Source: Mesostigma viride (Eukaryota; Streptophyta; Mesostigmatophyceae; Mesostigmatales; Mesostigmataceae). From it: a stretch of 64,000 bases of DNA. The stretch's first letter is position 1, and each line of letters starts with the position of its first letter. A model generated the notes under the pieces. The model saw only the letters and a program-made list of their open reading frames with translations, ran no database searches and was not told where the DNA came from. The translations under genes and the position numbers were made by a program. Positions 12,901 to 40,007 of this stretch are shown piece by piece. The stretch lies in contig RPFO01000670.1 in NCBI GenBank assembly GCA_009746045.1, positions 1,757,476 to 1,821,475 of the forward strand, read 5' to 3'.

Positions 12901-13794
12901 GCCACCACGACAAGAGCGGAGGTACCGGGTGAGAGGTACACCTGGCATGAGGTATACCTGGCCACCGTGCTTGAAATGTACTGCAAGGACTGCAACCCAT
13001 GCACCGGGATGGCAGCACAAACCGCGGCATGAGGCCGGATGCGCTGAGTGGCAGGTGCTTACAGGACAGCATCCACTGTTGCTACTGGTGTTTGTGTGGG
13101 TGGGGGGGGGGGGGGCTAGGGGCGGGAAGAGCCATGCTTACCTCGTGTCGAACCATGGAATTCTCCGTTTCATCATCAAGAATCGCCGTCAATATTGGGA
13201 TGGCTCGGGCGCTGACCATCTGGCCGAGGCAAAACGCAACTTCGTGCCTCAGTAGGGCCGACGGCTCCTTAAGCGCTACAGAATGCGCAGGAGCAGCGGG
13301 GCAACGGGGGACGCGTGGAGGGGCGGACACGTCAGACCCGGCGGCACGTATGCCTTGTCAACAACAACGCCGACATATCCTGACATGCAAAACGTTGCGG
13401 CAATTCTAAATAACGAGCAGAGACGCATAATAGCTTCAACATGGCCTCTGCGAGCAGCATTGTACACAAACGCACACGTTCACGTCCAGGGTAGCAAGAT
13501 ATACCCCCCGAAGAACGGGGCGTTCCGTGCTCATAACGACGTATTATATGCCGGTTTCTATTATCGGGTGCAAGCCTGTCCATGGCGCCGCCAACACTGG
13601 CAGAAGCAGCTTAAGACACAAGACATACCATCAATAAGGGCGTCCGCAGCTTCAGGAATTTCGGTTAAATTCCGAAGGGAAAACAGTGCCCGAAATCGTT
13701 TTGGAATCGGCAGACTGCGGTTTAACAATCGCCGCCTCAACTCCTCCACGGGCACCAACGGCTCGTTGGTTTCTAGACACGAATCTGCCACCAT
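6934..13794 (-). CDS. DOHH: Deoxyhypusine hydroxylase (HEAT-repeat di-iron enzyme), 7 exons
   Basis: Oxidises deoxyhypusine to hypusine on eIF5A in the cytosol. Exons (all -): 13794-13629, 13275-13142, 12132-11894, 10609-10468, 8865-8739, 8067-7952 and 6951-6934. All junctions are GT-AG and phases match, giving 313 aa (human enzyme about 300). The four His-Glu dyads that hold the di-iron centre fall at residues 66-67, 99-100, 226-227 and 259-260, in LLRHE, MVRHE, LLKHE and MVRHE contexts. The two halves repeat the same 33-residue spacing expected of the family. The start is the first ATG ahead of the FRALFSLR motif. The last exon is inferred: it codes only YADVE plus stop after a 1000-bp intron, matching the family ending FQYAD. 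Without it, exon 6 would read to a TGA at 7916. Introns carry several minisatellites, listed separately. The gene is divergent from PP4R3. Confidence 0.93.
8311..8340. other. Perfect hairpin in DOHH intron 5
   Basis: ctgcataccc and gggtatgcag form a perfect 10-bp stem around a 10-base loop. It sits inside the fifth DOHH intron. It is not long enough for a tRNA and no function is evident. Confidence 0.6.
8714..8734. repeat. Poly-C run beside the DOHH exon 5 donor
   Basis: About 21 consecutive C on the plus strand (G on the coding strand) directly follow the gtgagg donor of DOHH exon 5. G-runs at the 5' end of the intron can act as splicing enhancers in other systems; whether they do so here is unknown. 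Confidence 0.85.
9453..9477 (-). mobile_element. Very short family R1 terminal fragment in DOHH intron 4
   Basis: About 25 bp, tatcaaggagacaaccagcg plus a few bases, match the constant terminus of the R1 family. No clear target duplication flanks it. It could be a heavily truncated insertion. Confidence 0.45.
10197..10490 (-). repeat. 25-bp tandem repeat made from the DOHH exon 4 donor site
   Basis: On the coding strand the end of exon 4 reads caaacacgag followed by gtgagggggcgg. This boundary is repeated about 12 times with a 25-bp period from 10490 down to 10197. Most units keep caaacac(g/a)aggtgag, so each is a potential 5' splice site; a few carry cacagttgag instead. The exon-proximal unit is taken as the real donor because it keeps the reading frame into exon 5. 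Confidence 0.9.
10709..11364. repeat. 28-bp minisatellite in DOHH intron 3
   Basis: About 23 copies of a unit containing catgaatgggaagggatc followed by aattagtgta or aattagttaa. Unit variants differ mainly at the two bases before the final ta/aa (gtgta, gttaa, gttta). It is wholly intronic on the minus strand. Confidence 0.95.
12232..12495. repeat. 44-bp minisatellite in DOHH intron 2
   Basis: Six near-identical copies of a 44-bp unit containing ctaacaaccttgcttattgg and ggtcatgtgtcagtct. It lies just downstream (coding sense: upstream) of DOHH exon 3. Confidence 0.93.
12612..12855. repeat. Short-period GGGTGGGTAAT repeat in DOHH intron 2
   Basis: Degenerate tandem repeat with a 10-11 bp period, gggtgggtaat / gggtgggcaac. 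The plus strand is G-rich with regularly spaced GGG triplets, so quadruplex formation is conceivable. It is intronic on the minus strand. Confidence 0.85.
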
Positions 13795-14777
13795 TCTGGC
13801 TTCAAGCTCGTTCTACCGAAAATTGTGGGTATGCACCCAGGGCGAGCCGCGCTGCGCCCGTGACAACGATGCCGCGCAACTAATTTTCACGGAGACAGAC
13901 GGGGGCAAATATTTCGAAGTTCCGTCCTGTTCATAATCCATTGCGTGAAAAATCCATTGCTGAAACGCCCACGTTTCATGTTTCATACACGCTACGTCTC
14001 TCGACTCAACACGCTTCAGACGTTTGTGCTGACAGTTCCGCCGCAGCATGAAATTTATGGCAACATTAGGTGGACGGGGCCGGCTTCGTGAGCGCGCGGG
14101 CGTTGCCACCTTATTTTGCTTTTCACGGCCGTAATTAATATATTCGCCACGCGTAAGTCGCCCTGGGACATGGGACTTGGGAAGCGTGGTCATCCTGAAC
14201 AGCTCCATTGTAAAAGACTAAAAGGTCTCTGTCAGCTTGCGAAGATACTAATTGAATCTGTAAAAAATAACGCAGTCCGGCGGCGCGGCGCCTGTAGTGT
14301 GGTGCATGGTGCACGACCCTGGTTGCTGCAACTGCCTGTCTGCATGAATGCAGGAGAGCGGGCAAAAGTAAGTTGTGGAGGGAAAAGGGACGCTGGATGC
14401 ACCCCGCGACGAGGAGCATTGAAATAAATCCACAGTACCGGTTTCTTGAAACCATGGCCAACCCGTCATTAGTAGGGCCCAGGGAATAAATACACCAGGC
14501 CTAGTTGCCATCGGCTTGTCGGATTGCTAGGTTATGGAGTAATATGCACAGCTTTACCAGCGATGGGGCGTTGGGGCCCGGCCTGTAGGATGCTGGCTCC
14601 TGTAGTCCCATTTGGCGTCGAGCTTTTCGTGAAAGATGAGTGGTGTGCTAGCGTTTTTTTATGTGCGTGAGGAGAAACGTAGTGTAGAGCCTTTTGGTGG
14701 AAAGTTTCCCTAGGAGACATGAAACTTACCCCAACAACGTCACCGGAGCCTACTAGCGGTTGCTTCTTGATACCACG
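13795..14777. promoter_or_regulatory. Shared intergenic region between divergent DOHH and PP4R3 starts
   Basis: The inferred ATG codons of DOHH (13794, -) and PP4R3 (14778, +) face away from each other across 983 bp. No other gene is visible between them, so both 5' leaders and promoters must lie here unless there are unseen 5' non-coding exons. No TATA box or defined motif was recognised with confidence. Confidence 0.5.
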
Positions 14778-32398
<17,621 letters not shown>

Positions 32399-33879
32399 TT
32401 TCTAGGGAAACGAAGAAGGGAAAGGACAAGGGGAAGGAGGTAGCCCGTTGCCAGCTGCAGGTTTCCTTGCGACCGTTTGGTCCACATCCGCCACATGCGC
32501 ACCCCACGGCATGGCAATGTGAGGGGTACTTGGATGGAACCATGAAGTCCTGGCATGTGAATGTGGCATATCTTGGCTGATTGATATGCCCTTGTGTGAG
32601 CCCTGCGGGTCTGTTCCATACTGTGGTGGGCCCCTGGACTGCATCATCGCGCACCCCGGTGATATATGTGATGGACTTGTGCCCCTGAAGGTGTTTTCAT
32701 GTCGTGATGAGTGCTGGGCGCCCCCCTTTTAGCCCGAGTGACGTGTGGATAGCCGGCGCCGGCATGGGTGCAGATGTCTTATTCTAGTTGAGCTGGGAGT
32801 GGCCAACCTCCAGGCAGCATGCTGGTTGCCTGCCAGCGCTTGGTGCATGGCTGGACCTTGCTATGGCTTCGGCATTTTTGGTGTGATCAGTACATGAAGG
32901 CGGCTTGCGGCGTGCACGTGGTCTGGCTTTGCCCGAGGTCCTTGTATACAAGGCTGTGTGTGGGAGCATGTGCTATCGCGTGCTGTGACCACTCACTAGA
33001 TCAAATTACAAAAGCTTGTGTGGAAAAGGTTTCATCCTGGCTAGGATCTAGTAGGGGTTTCATGTAACAGTAGTTGTATGAGCCAACACTTCCCTGCAAA
33101 GGGAACGTGCCATGGATTAGTAAAACTATTTGGAATTTAAATTTGCAGTTTATTATGTTTGTTGCCAGTGTTAACCCAGAACCATATGAATAAATACGCC
33201 AATTGTGTTAAAACTGAGCACCGTGGTCTCCGAAAAGCCTGAATAGTTGTCAGCTGCATGTATCAATGAGACAAAAAATCACAACCAGCATGCACATGCA
33301 GGCGCATGTGCGCCATGTGTGCGCCCCATGGCCACATGCAAGGTCGGCCGGCGGTACCTTTAATCACTGCATGCACAGGCTCCTCATTGCATGCCATGCA
33401 TGCACCAGCTATAGGGCATGTGGGCCATGCAGGCGCTGCATATGGGGGCTGGGGATGTCTTTAGTATACGAACATGTAAATTAAGATCAGTCACATGCAT
33501 GGATCGACCTTGGTATAAACGAATTCCAAAAACTTGTTCGCTCGGCAATCTCGGGGGGACCTGCATGGCCGGCCAGGGCCTCGACCTAGCTTAATTGGTG
33601 GCAAAGCTGCCTCCAGCTTCACAATGCCGTGCATGGCGCCGACTTTGCCTTACATCTGGCGCCCGGCGGTCACAGTGGCGCAGTGGCCTTGGAAAACTTC
33701 AGTGGCGGTGTGCTCGTGCAGGGCGGTAAACTGGGGCTGGAGCTTTTGCACGAGTTTGGCTTCAATGTTGTTGACCTTAATTGGCTGCAAGGGCAGTGAG
33801 GGCCGGGCCATCAGGCGCAGTCAGGGGCCCTGCGAGCTGGGAAGCCAGCGGCCGGCGCCACGTGCTCCTCTTATTGCAT
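32399..33879. other. Intergenic downstream of PP4R3
   Basis: Contains the PP4R3 3' UTR and no recognisable complete gene. On the minus strand at about 33790-33690 a short frame reads KVNNIEAKLVQKLQ, a coiled-coil-like string that could be a decayed LINE ORF1 fragment; support is weak. The end of the stretch contains the left arm of a target duplication described in the next entry. Confidence 0.4.
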
Positions 33880-33965
33880 GCTAGCCAGGGTAGAATTAAT
33901 ATCAAAGAGACAACCAGCGCAGGCCAGAAATCGGGAGAATCAAGCTAGCCAGGGTAGAATTAATA
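33880..33965 (-). mobile_element. 43-bp R1 fragment flanked by a 21-22 bp direct duplication
   Basis: 33901-33943 matches the terminal 43 bp of family R1. The sequence 33880-33900 is repeated exactly at 33944-33964, and one further A may be shared. An insertion with matched flanks of this size indicates target-primed retrotransposition of a heavily 5'-truncated copy. Confidence 0.85.
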
Positions 33966-34088
33966 GTCCGCAGGTCGGGAGGTTATTGCCCCTGAGGTCC
34001 AAAGCCGCTACACTGCCGCCTCGTCTCATGGACTATCATGCCGTTTTGAGGCGTGCACAATTAAGAAGCCTGCTGATTGCCCGGCCGG

Positions 34089-34224
34089 GTGGAGGGGCGC
34101 CCGGAGATCACGGAGTATTGTATACGCCAGCTACGGCGGGCCGTTGACCCACCCTACCAACTGAGCGATGTGATCTACGCTGATGACACGACGCTCGTAG
34201 AGACCGGCCAACTCAGGCTAGATT
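34089..34224 (+). pseudogene. LINE reverse transcriptase fragment with YADD
   Basis: A short plus-strand frame ends at TAA 34222-34224 and includes the motif LSDVIYADDTTLVE, with YADD at 34176-34187. This is the catalytic motif C of non-LTR reverse transcriptases and resembles the motif LADIIYADDTTLF of the larger remnant at 42571-44409. No other RT motifs are present nearby, so it is a relic. Confidence 0.75.
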
Positions 34225-34545
34225 AATTGATTGATTAATTAATTAATTAATTAATTAATTAATTAATTAATTAATTAAATAATTATTTATTTAACACATT
34301 AATTAAATAATTAATTAATTAATTAATTAATTAATCTCGTGCTCCCGTTGGGGAGTCACGGAGCACCAGAGTACTTTTAATCCCTGTATGTGCACAACAG
34401 GAAGAAAGGGCAGAGACCCCCTTTCTCCTTCATGCATGCATGCCTGAGGCATGCCGCCACAGCAGCAATCGGACACGATAGACGATCCGCGTCAAGTTAG
34501 AACTGTGGGTGCAATAAGACCCATGTGAGCATATCATAACAAGGA
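34225..34545 (-). mobile_element. Family B retroelement 3' fragment with (TTAA)n tail
   Basis: A (TTAA)n / (AATT)n tract at about 34222-34335 is joined to a sequence also found at 39948-40007 and 51270-51480. Immediately beside the tail is a hairpin at 34338-34360 with stem CTCCC / GGGAG, loop GTTG, and an outer CGTG / CACG pairing with one bulged base. Similarity to the 51270 copy extends to about 34540 through gggcagagac and gggtgcaataagac. On the minus strand the tract forms the 3' tail. Confidence 0.75.
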
Positions 34546-34702
34546 AAATATGGTGTTGTTCTTAGTCAGTTACATCGTTTTTCCAGTCTTTAGCTTAACA
34601 CAGGGAAGGATTATGTGTGTAAAGCCACAGATATCAAATTAAAGAGCCTTTCTAAAGGGTGACCCTGCCATAGCACAGCAGGTCTGGAGAGGTCAGGTAT
34701 AC

Positions 34703-35857
34703 GTGGTGAATACTCCTAAGGTGTGGAACAGGGATATTTTACAAACCTTGTTGAGGCCAAACCTGGGGGTTGAAGGGTTGCAGTCAGCTCCAAAAATTTT
34801 TAGGCTGTCTGCACAGGAGGTATTCATGAAGCTAGGGGCCACCTATGATGATATTGACCCTTGCTTGTTTGTCATCCCACACCCTGATGGAATGATGATG
34901 TTTGTCTGGCATGGGGATGATCAGTTAATCTCAGGTCCTAGAGCTGCAGTGGATGCTTTCATAGCTCAGGTGTCTGCTAGCCTTTGAGATTGGCAAGCAG
35001 CTAGAGCTGGGCAAGGAGCCAGTCAACTTCTGTGGCATGATGCTTGAGTTGCTGCAGCAGCAAGGCAGCTGGGTTTGTTCCATGCAGGCCTCTGCTGAAT
35101 ACATTAAGTCTTGTCTGGATGTCCTGCCTGTTAAGTTAACATCACCCCTGACTTGTGCCCTACCATTAGAGGCAAACTTGGTTGGCTATGTGCTACATGT
35201 GCACCCCACCTGGCTTTTGTGAGCAGGGTAGATGATGAGGTACTACAGGAGGTAGGAGCACGGGCAATCAAGCAGTTATTGCATGATGGTCCACCTTTGA
35301 TGCTTCACTCACTGGATCTGTTCAGTACCCCCATTCACATCACGTGCATGATGGATAGTTCAATGGAGTCCAGGGTAGTGACCAAGGTTCAAGCCAGAGA
35401 TCGAGGCTGGATTGTTGTTCCTGCATAACAATTAGGGTGGGAAGAAGTCACTAGTCTCCTGGTTCAGTAGATTGCACAAGAGGAAGGCTGTGGTGAGTAG
35501 CAATGTAGCTGAATGCAGGGCTGACAGTGGTATCTTCTGTCTTGCATGCAAGGTATCTCAATCACTTGCTAGTCTGGCTTCAACACCAGGCTGGCAGCTC
35601 TGCAGGAGTGAAAGCACATTTGCTGACTGACTCTCAATCTATCATCTCTTTCCTTGCCAATCCTTCGGCTGTTGACTCGGACCTGGATTGGATTGTGCTC
35701 AAACAGGAATGCAAGTACCTGGAGTAGTAAAGCACACGTCAGGGACAAAGTAAGACAACAACGCTGCGCCGACGCACTGACTAAGGTGCCAGAGGCAGCA
35801 GGACCACAGTACCAGGTCTTGTATGGGTTAATGAACCCTGGTCACAGTCTGAAGTGA
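34703..35857 (+). pseudogene. Decayed Copia-type retrotransposon pol (RT and RNase H)
   Basis: Several short consecutive plus-strand frames carry Copia pol signatures. 34703-34987 includes the DPCLFVIPHPDG stretch and a GDD in place of the usual YVDD. 35037-35222 continues the region after RT. 35527-35857 carries an RNase H-like segment (HLLTDSQSIISFL) and the terminal ADALTK motif. Stops and frameshifts separate the pieces, so the element is dead. Upstream gag, protease and integrase were not seen, and no long terminal repeats were identified. Confidence 0.85.
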
Positions 35858-36218
35858 CTGGCACATTGTACATGTTAGCCCATGACCCCCTGCCTAATAC
35901 TGCATGCAGCTGAAAGGCCAGCGCAGTGGCAGCTGGGTAGTTTTCTGACAGTGAGAAGCACTGGTCTAGAAAGTTGGGACATGATGAATGTGTTATTTAT
36001 TGAATAAATTTTTGGGGACACCTGTTTGGATGACCTTGACATGCTGGGGCCTTGAGCACCCATCTCACTCAGTTAAGAAACCATGCTTGAGACATGGGGC
36101 CTTTTTTAATGCATCCCTTGTACATGTGTGAGGTGACCTCGGGGTCCTAGTAGGTTGTCTGACAGTTTTTCTATACTGAGGCATTGGGAATGGCTGCGTC
36201 CATTTGATGGCTGTGTGT

Positions 36219-36391
36219 CAAGGAGACAACCAGCGCAGGCCAGAAATCGGGAGAATCCGGACCATGGTAGCTCGAGCCTGCCGTTATCTTGTCCGCGTGT
36301 TCGAGTCGTTCAGGATGATGAAGATGAATGGTGATGGAAATGTGTATCCTTGTGCATTGAAATTATGGCTGGCTTACGTGTAGAGCGACTA
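36219..36391 (-). mobile_element. Family R1 retroelement fragment
   Basis: About 170 bp nearly identical to parts of 6044-6250 (opposite strand) and 50871-51220. It begins with the constant terminus tcaaggagacaaccagcg and breaks off after gcgactaga, where the other copies continue, consistent with 5' truncation. Confidence 0.8.
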
Positions 36392-36427
36392 GAACTATGT
36401 GTGTTTCTGTTGAAACCCAAAGAAAAC

Positions 36428-38134
36428 TTAACCCCTCATTGGTCCCATTTAAAGCCGAAAAATCGGCTGCAAAATGCTAAATTTGCAAACCACCCCACAG
36501 CCAACCTACCAACATCCAAGGGCTGTCCTTGGGGGTCAAGCATGTCCATGAGTTGCCCTTCGGGGTGAGCTATCACAACCTCACATATATGCAGGGTAGG
36601 CCATAGAAAACTACCGCCAAAGTTAGGGGGGTCGAGACGCGCGTTTTCATTTTTGGTAGAATGTGCATTTTGAATTATGTTAGAAGACCTAGGCACCTAC
36701 CACTTCAGGGATGATAAACAATTAGTTGCTGAACAGTTTGAGCCATTGGGGTCATCATTTGGGTGGGTATACCAGCAGTTACACCCAGTACAGCCCATAG
36801 GGGTACCGTTGGTAAAAAGCAACCAAGGGGGTAGGGGTGGGCATACTACCTACTAATACCTACTAATATGGCCCCCAACCATGCCATACAATACATTTCC
36901 CTTCCACAATGATGGGGAAACATAACTGCATCATCACACTGCCCTTACATGGCACCTATGTGCAGGTGCCACCTTGTCCATGCACGTAGGTAACGTGGTA
37001 CGGATACCCTACGCAAGGCATACATTATAGGAGGCAGCCACCAACAAACTAGTGACGTTGAGCCTATTTCAGCCTGCCCTAGCAAGGATAAACTAGGCCT
37101 AAGCTGCCATAGCTTGCCAGGTGATGGCCAGCACACCTGGTGGCACATGCTGTCAATGGGAAGCTTTTACTCACCAGTTACGTGCTTGATGATGCCACAG
37201 AGACCAGCCAACTGCCTCACACTCATGCAATATGTGTATGGGAAATGTATAACAAACATATATGGAGGTATTCAAACCCATACAGCATCTAAAACTTATC
37301 ACCATCACACTGTGGCAGGTCAACTGACTGAGGGAAGCATCTAAGAAGGGTGTTTTAGAAAGGGGCCAGGCCAGGGTCAAGAAAGAGCATGAATAATGCA
37401 AAAAGAATGTGCTACACAAGCTAGAACGTATATATAAACGTCAAACATCGATAGGAAAACGATGCAGAAGCTTTACCAGGCATGGATGGCGTTACCTTGG
37501 CCCAGGCGGTGGCCGCGAAATGGCGCATTTCGGCACACCAAAGTTGTGCAGCATGGTCGCTAGATTCGGCGATTCCTTGCCACCCTTGCACGTTTACGAC
37601 TACTATGTATCATAAAAAGTACAAAGAAACCAATATATCCTTTAAAATACGCCGGAATGGTATTGCTGTCAACGTTTCTATCGTCCGGCCTGATCGCAGT
37701 TTTTTCCAGCAAGAACGCTGCCGACACCTATCAAATGGCGTTCCCGCGAACCAAAAATTGGCCTGTGTGATCTTTAGGACGTATAAAATCAATTTCCTAA
37801 GTTTGGCCAGAAAATTCGAACGCAAACGTAAATGCCATGCGTGGGCGCAAGCCGCCATGGCCAGGTCGTCGTTTTCCGGAATGCACGTTGTACGTGAAAA
37901 AGTACCCTGACCCCTTGTACTTTGACCGGCCAGAACACCTCTATAACTTTGTCAGAAGTATGCGAACCCTAGTACCGTGCTGTGAGGAAAATTATAAACT
38001 TTCGATCTTCTCAGCTAAACGTTTCCTAATTCTAAATAGTTTTCGCGCAATTTGGTCCCCCGCGGAGCAGCCGATGCATCGGCTGCAAGTCGATTTTTGG
38101 CGGAAAATCGGCTGCAAGACCAATGAGGGGTTAA
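36428..38134. mobile_element. Non-autonomous piggyBac-like DNA transposon, TTAA-flanked
   Basis: TTAA at 36428-36431 and 38131-38134 flank a 1699-bp element. Its ends are perfect 13-bp terminal inverted repeats: CCCCTCATTGGTC at 36432-36444 and its complement at 38118-38130. TTAA target duplications with termini beginning CCC are the hallmark of the piggyBac superfamily. Subterminal sequence on both sides contains cggctgca / aaatcgg motifs. Internal frames are at most about 140 codons with no visible transposase or catalytic Asp residues, so the copy is non-autonomous. The strand cannot be assigned. Confidence 0.8.
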
Positions 38135-38810
38135 AGTGGGAGTTAGTCTAAGTCTCCCGCCTGTAGCCTAAGAAGTGGACACGTGTCAGCACCGCCAGCA
38201 CCCAGTTGGGTACTGGGACGGTGCTGCCGGGTCGAGCAGTCGTGGCATGGACACGTGGCTCTACTCCGGCAGTATACATGTGATGAGCCGGTGTACCTCA
38301 GTACCGGGCGGGACTGTAGTTGTCATGTTAGGACTGACTAGATCATGTTGTAACCGGCTGATAGGCTAGTCCGTCCAGGATCAGTAAGTTATATAGTGTT
38401 AACTTACGCAAAGTCTGGCCAGCCATCGTTGACGGCTGGCCAGCAGTATATGTGCCATTCTATCCTAATAATTTGCTAAGGTGTCTCGTCGTTCACACAC
38501 ACGCCATTTCGGCACTGCATGCCTGAGCATTCTGGCTTTGTGTATTCCATAACTCCGCCTTGTGTACAGCCAGTACTTACTACGGCGCCGCGCCGCGCTG
38601 ACCCCGCTTGCCGGCAGGGTCATTTGCTGCAGGTCAAAAAGCCAACCCGCCACACGTGGCCGTGCCAAGCCCAATTTTAATTGGCTTAAAGCCACACATT
38701 GGCAATGGCCGAGTAAACTGAAGTTTTCATAGTTCGAAACGCCACACGGTGGCCTTGCGCCACTAGTAACGAAAACCTTAAAAAAAACACTGGCTGGACG
38801 GTTGCTGAGC
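38135..38810. other. Intergenic stretch with a 10-bp-stem hairpin
   Basis: No gene recognised. A perfect inverted repeat CTGGCCAGCC / GGCTGGCCAG with a 9-base loop lies at 38415-38443. A second, imperfect hairpin-like pair, gcaccgccagcac / gacggtgctg, lies at about 38190-38230. Function unknown; the segment could be part of another decayed repeat element. Confidence 0.4.
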
Positions 38811-39908
38811 CGGTGCTGGGGCAGCGGGGGTCGCTTGCCAGGGCTTAGTGCCGGCCGACGTAGTACTGAGATGACTGCGCGCCCCCTTCCGCGAAGGAAG
38901 TTCCAGTACATGCACGGCGCCGGCCAGGCTTCCCCGCCGCGCTGTCTGCCGGAGCTGGACTCAGGTATAGGTCGGCCATAGCTCGCGTCGCCACACGTGT
39001 ACTTGCAAGCTTGTTGCTGCGCCCATGGCCTGCGTCAAGTCATCAGATCCTAGGTGTATAGTTCACGAGGATCCTCTCGAGTCGCTTGCGGCGTCTGAGG
39101 AATCTTGTCCGATCGAAATCTTGTCCGCCGCGGCGGGGTTCCGTCAAAGATGATCGATCGCAGCATGCAGCGGAGGCGGTCCCGCCCCTTACTACCCCGC
39201 GCGATCGCGGAGAATTAGGCGCCGGGTGGGCCTCCAGCTTGTTGTGATCTCACCATGCATGCAATGAGGCCCATGCGGCCAGGGATTTCGTTCTCAAACG
39301 CCTACTAGCTGTGCAAGCTTAATCACGGATCGAGTTAATTCTCACCTTCCACCAGCCAGGTCGAAGTTCTTGCATGCATGACGATGGCGTTAAGGCTGCA
39401 GTTGTCGAGCTCCGGGCCTCCTCGTGGAGGTCGAGCGTCTGCTGCTTATAAGCTGTGCTGCATGCGACTGTCAGCGGCGGAGGTCGTGCGCGGTGGTGGT
39501 GTGGCTCAGCAGCATAGCTGCCCACTGAGAGTCGGAAGTCTCCGGCTGGGGATGAGGAGCATCGCCTGCCGGGCCAGCGGGCCGGGGGCTGCCGGCTTCA
39601 ATGGCGGCAATTTCCTTCACCGCCTGCCAGGGCGGCGAGGCCTGCGGTGCATGTTTTAATTGCAGGCAATCGATGGCCATGGCGTCGTCCTTGATTGAGG
39701 CGCTGGTCGGTGTCGATCACGGAGCTGGGCGGTGAGCTAGTAGGGCGTCGGTGGTGGCGGTGGTGGCGGTGGTGGCGGTGGAGACCTGTGGAGACGAGGA
39801 GGGTGGAGGTGGCGGTGGAGATGGCGGGTAGCTTGGCATGCATGCAGCCAGAGTGCATGCGGCCCACGGCTGGCACATCTGCAGAGAGGGCCGGGTCACG
39901 TGCCATGC
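38811..39908 (-). pseudogene. Decayed copy of the ORF1-type retroelement gene
   Basis: Matches the minus-strand coding region of 41330-40485 in colinear blocks, for example gccagggctt, ctgccggagctgga, cgcttgcggcgtctgag and acatctgc. It is interrupted by many small insertions of about 10-25 bp and has no continuous frame. It is an old, degenerate relative of the intact element next to it. Confidence 0.8.
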
Positions 39909-39924
39909 TCAAAGGCTAAGTTCC

Positions 39925-40007
39925 TTAATTAATTTTTTAATTAAACTCGTGCTCCCGTTGGGGAGTCACGGAGCATTACTGACCCCGATGGATGGATGCA
40001 TGGGGAC
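39925..40007 (-). mobile_element. Family B 3' terminal fragment
   Basis: A TTAA-type tail (39925-39945) followed by the family B hairpin at 39948-39970 and about 35 bp more. Similarity to the 34338 copy ends near gagca. It is severely 5'-truncated if read on the minus strand. Confidence 0.7.
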
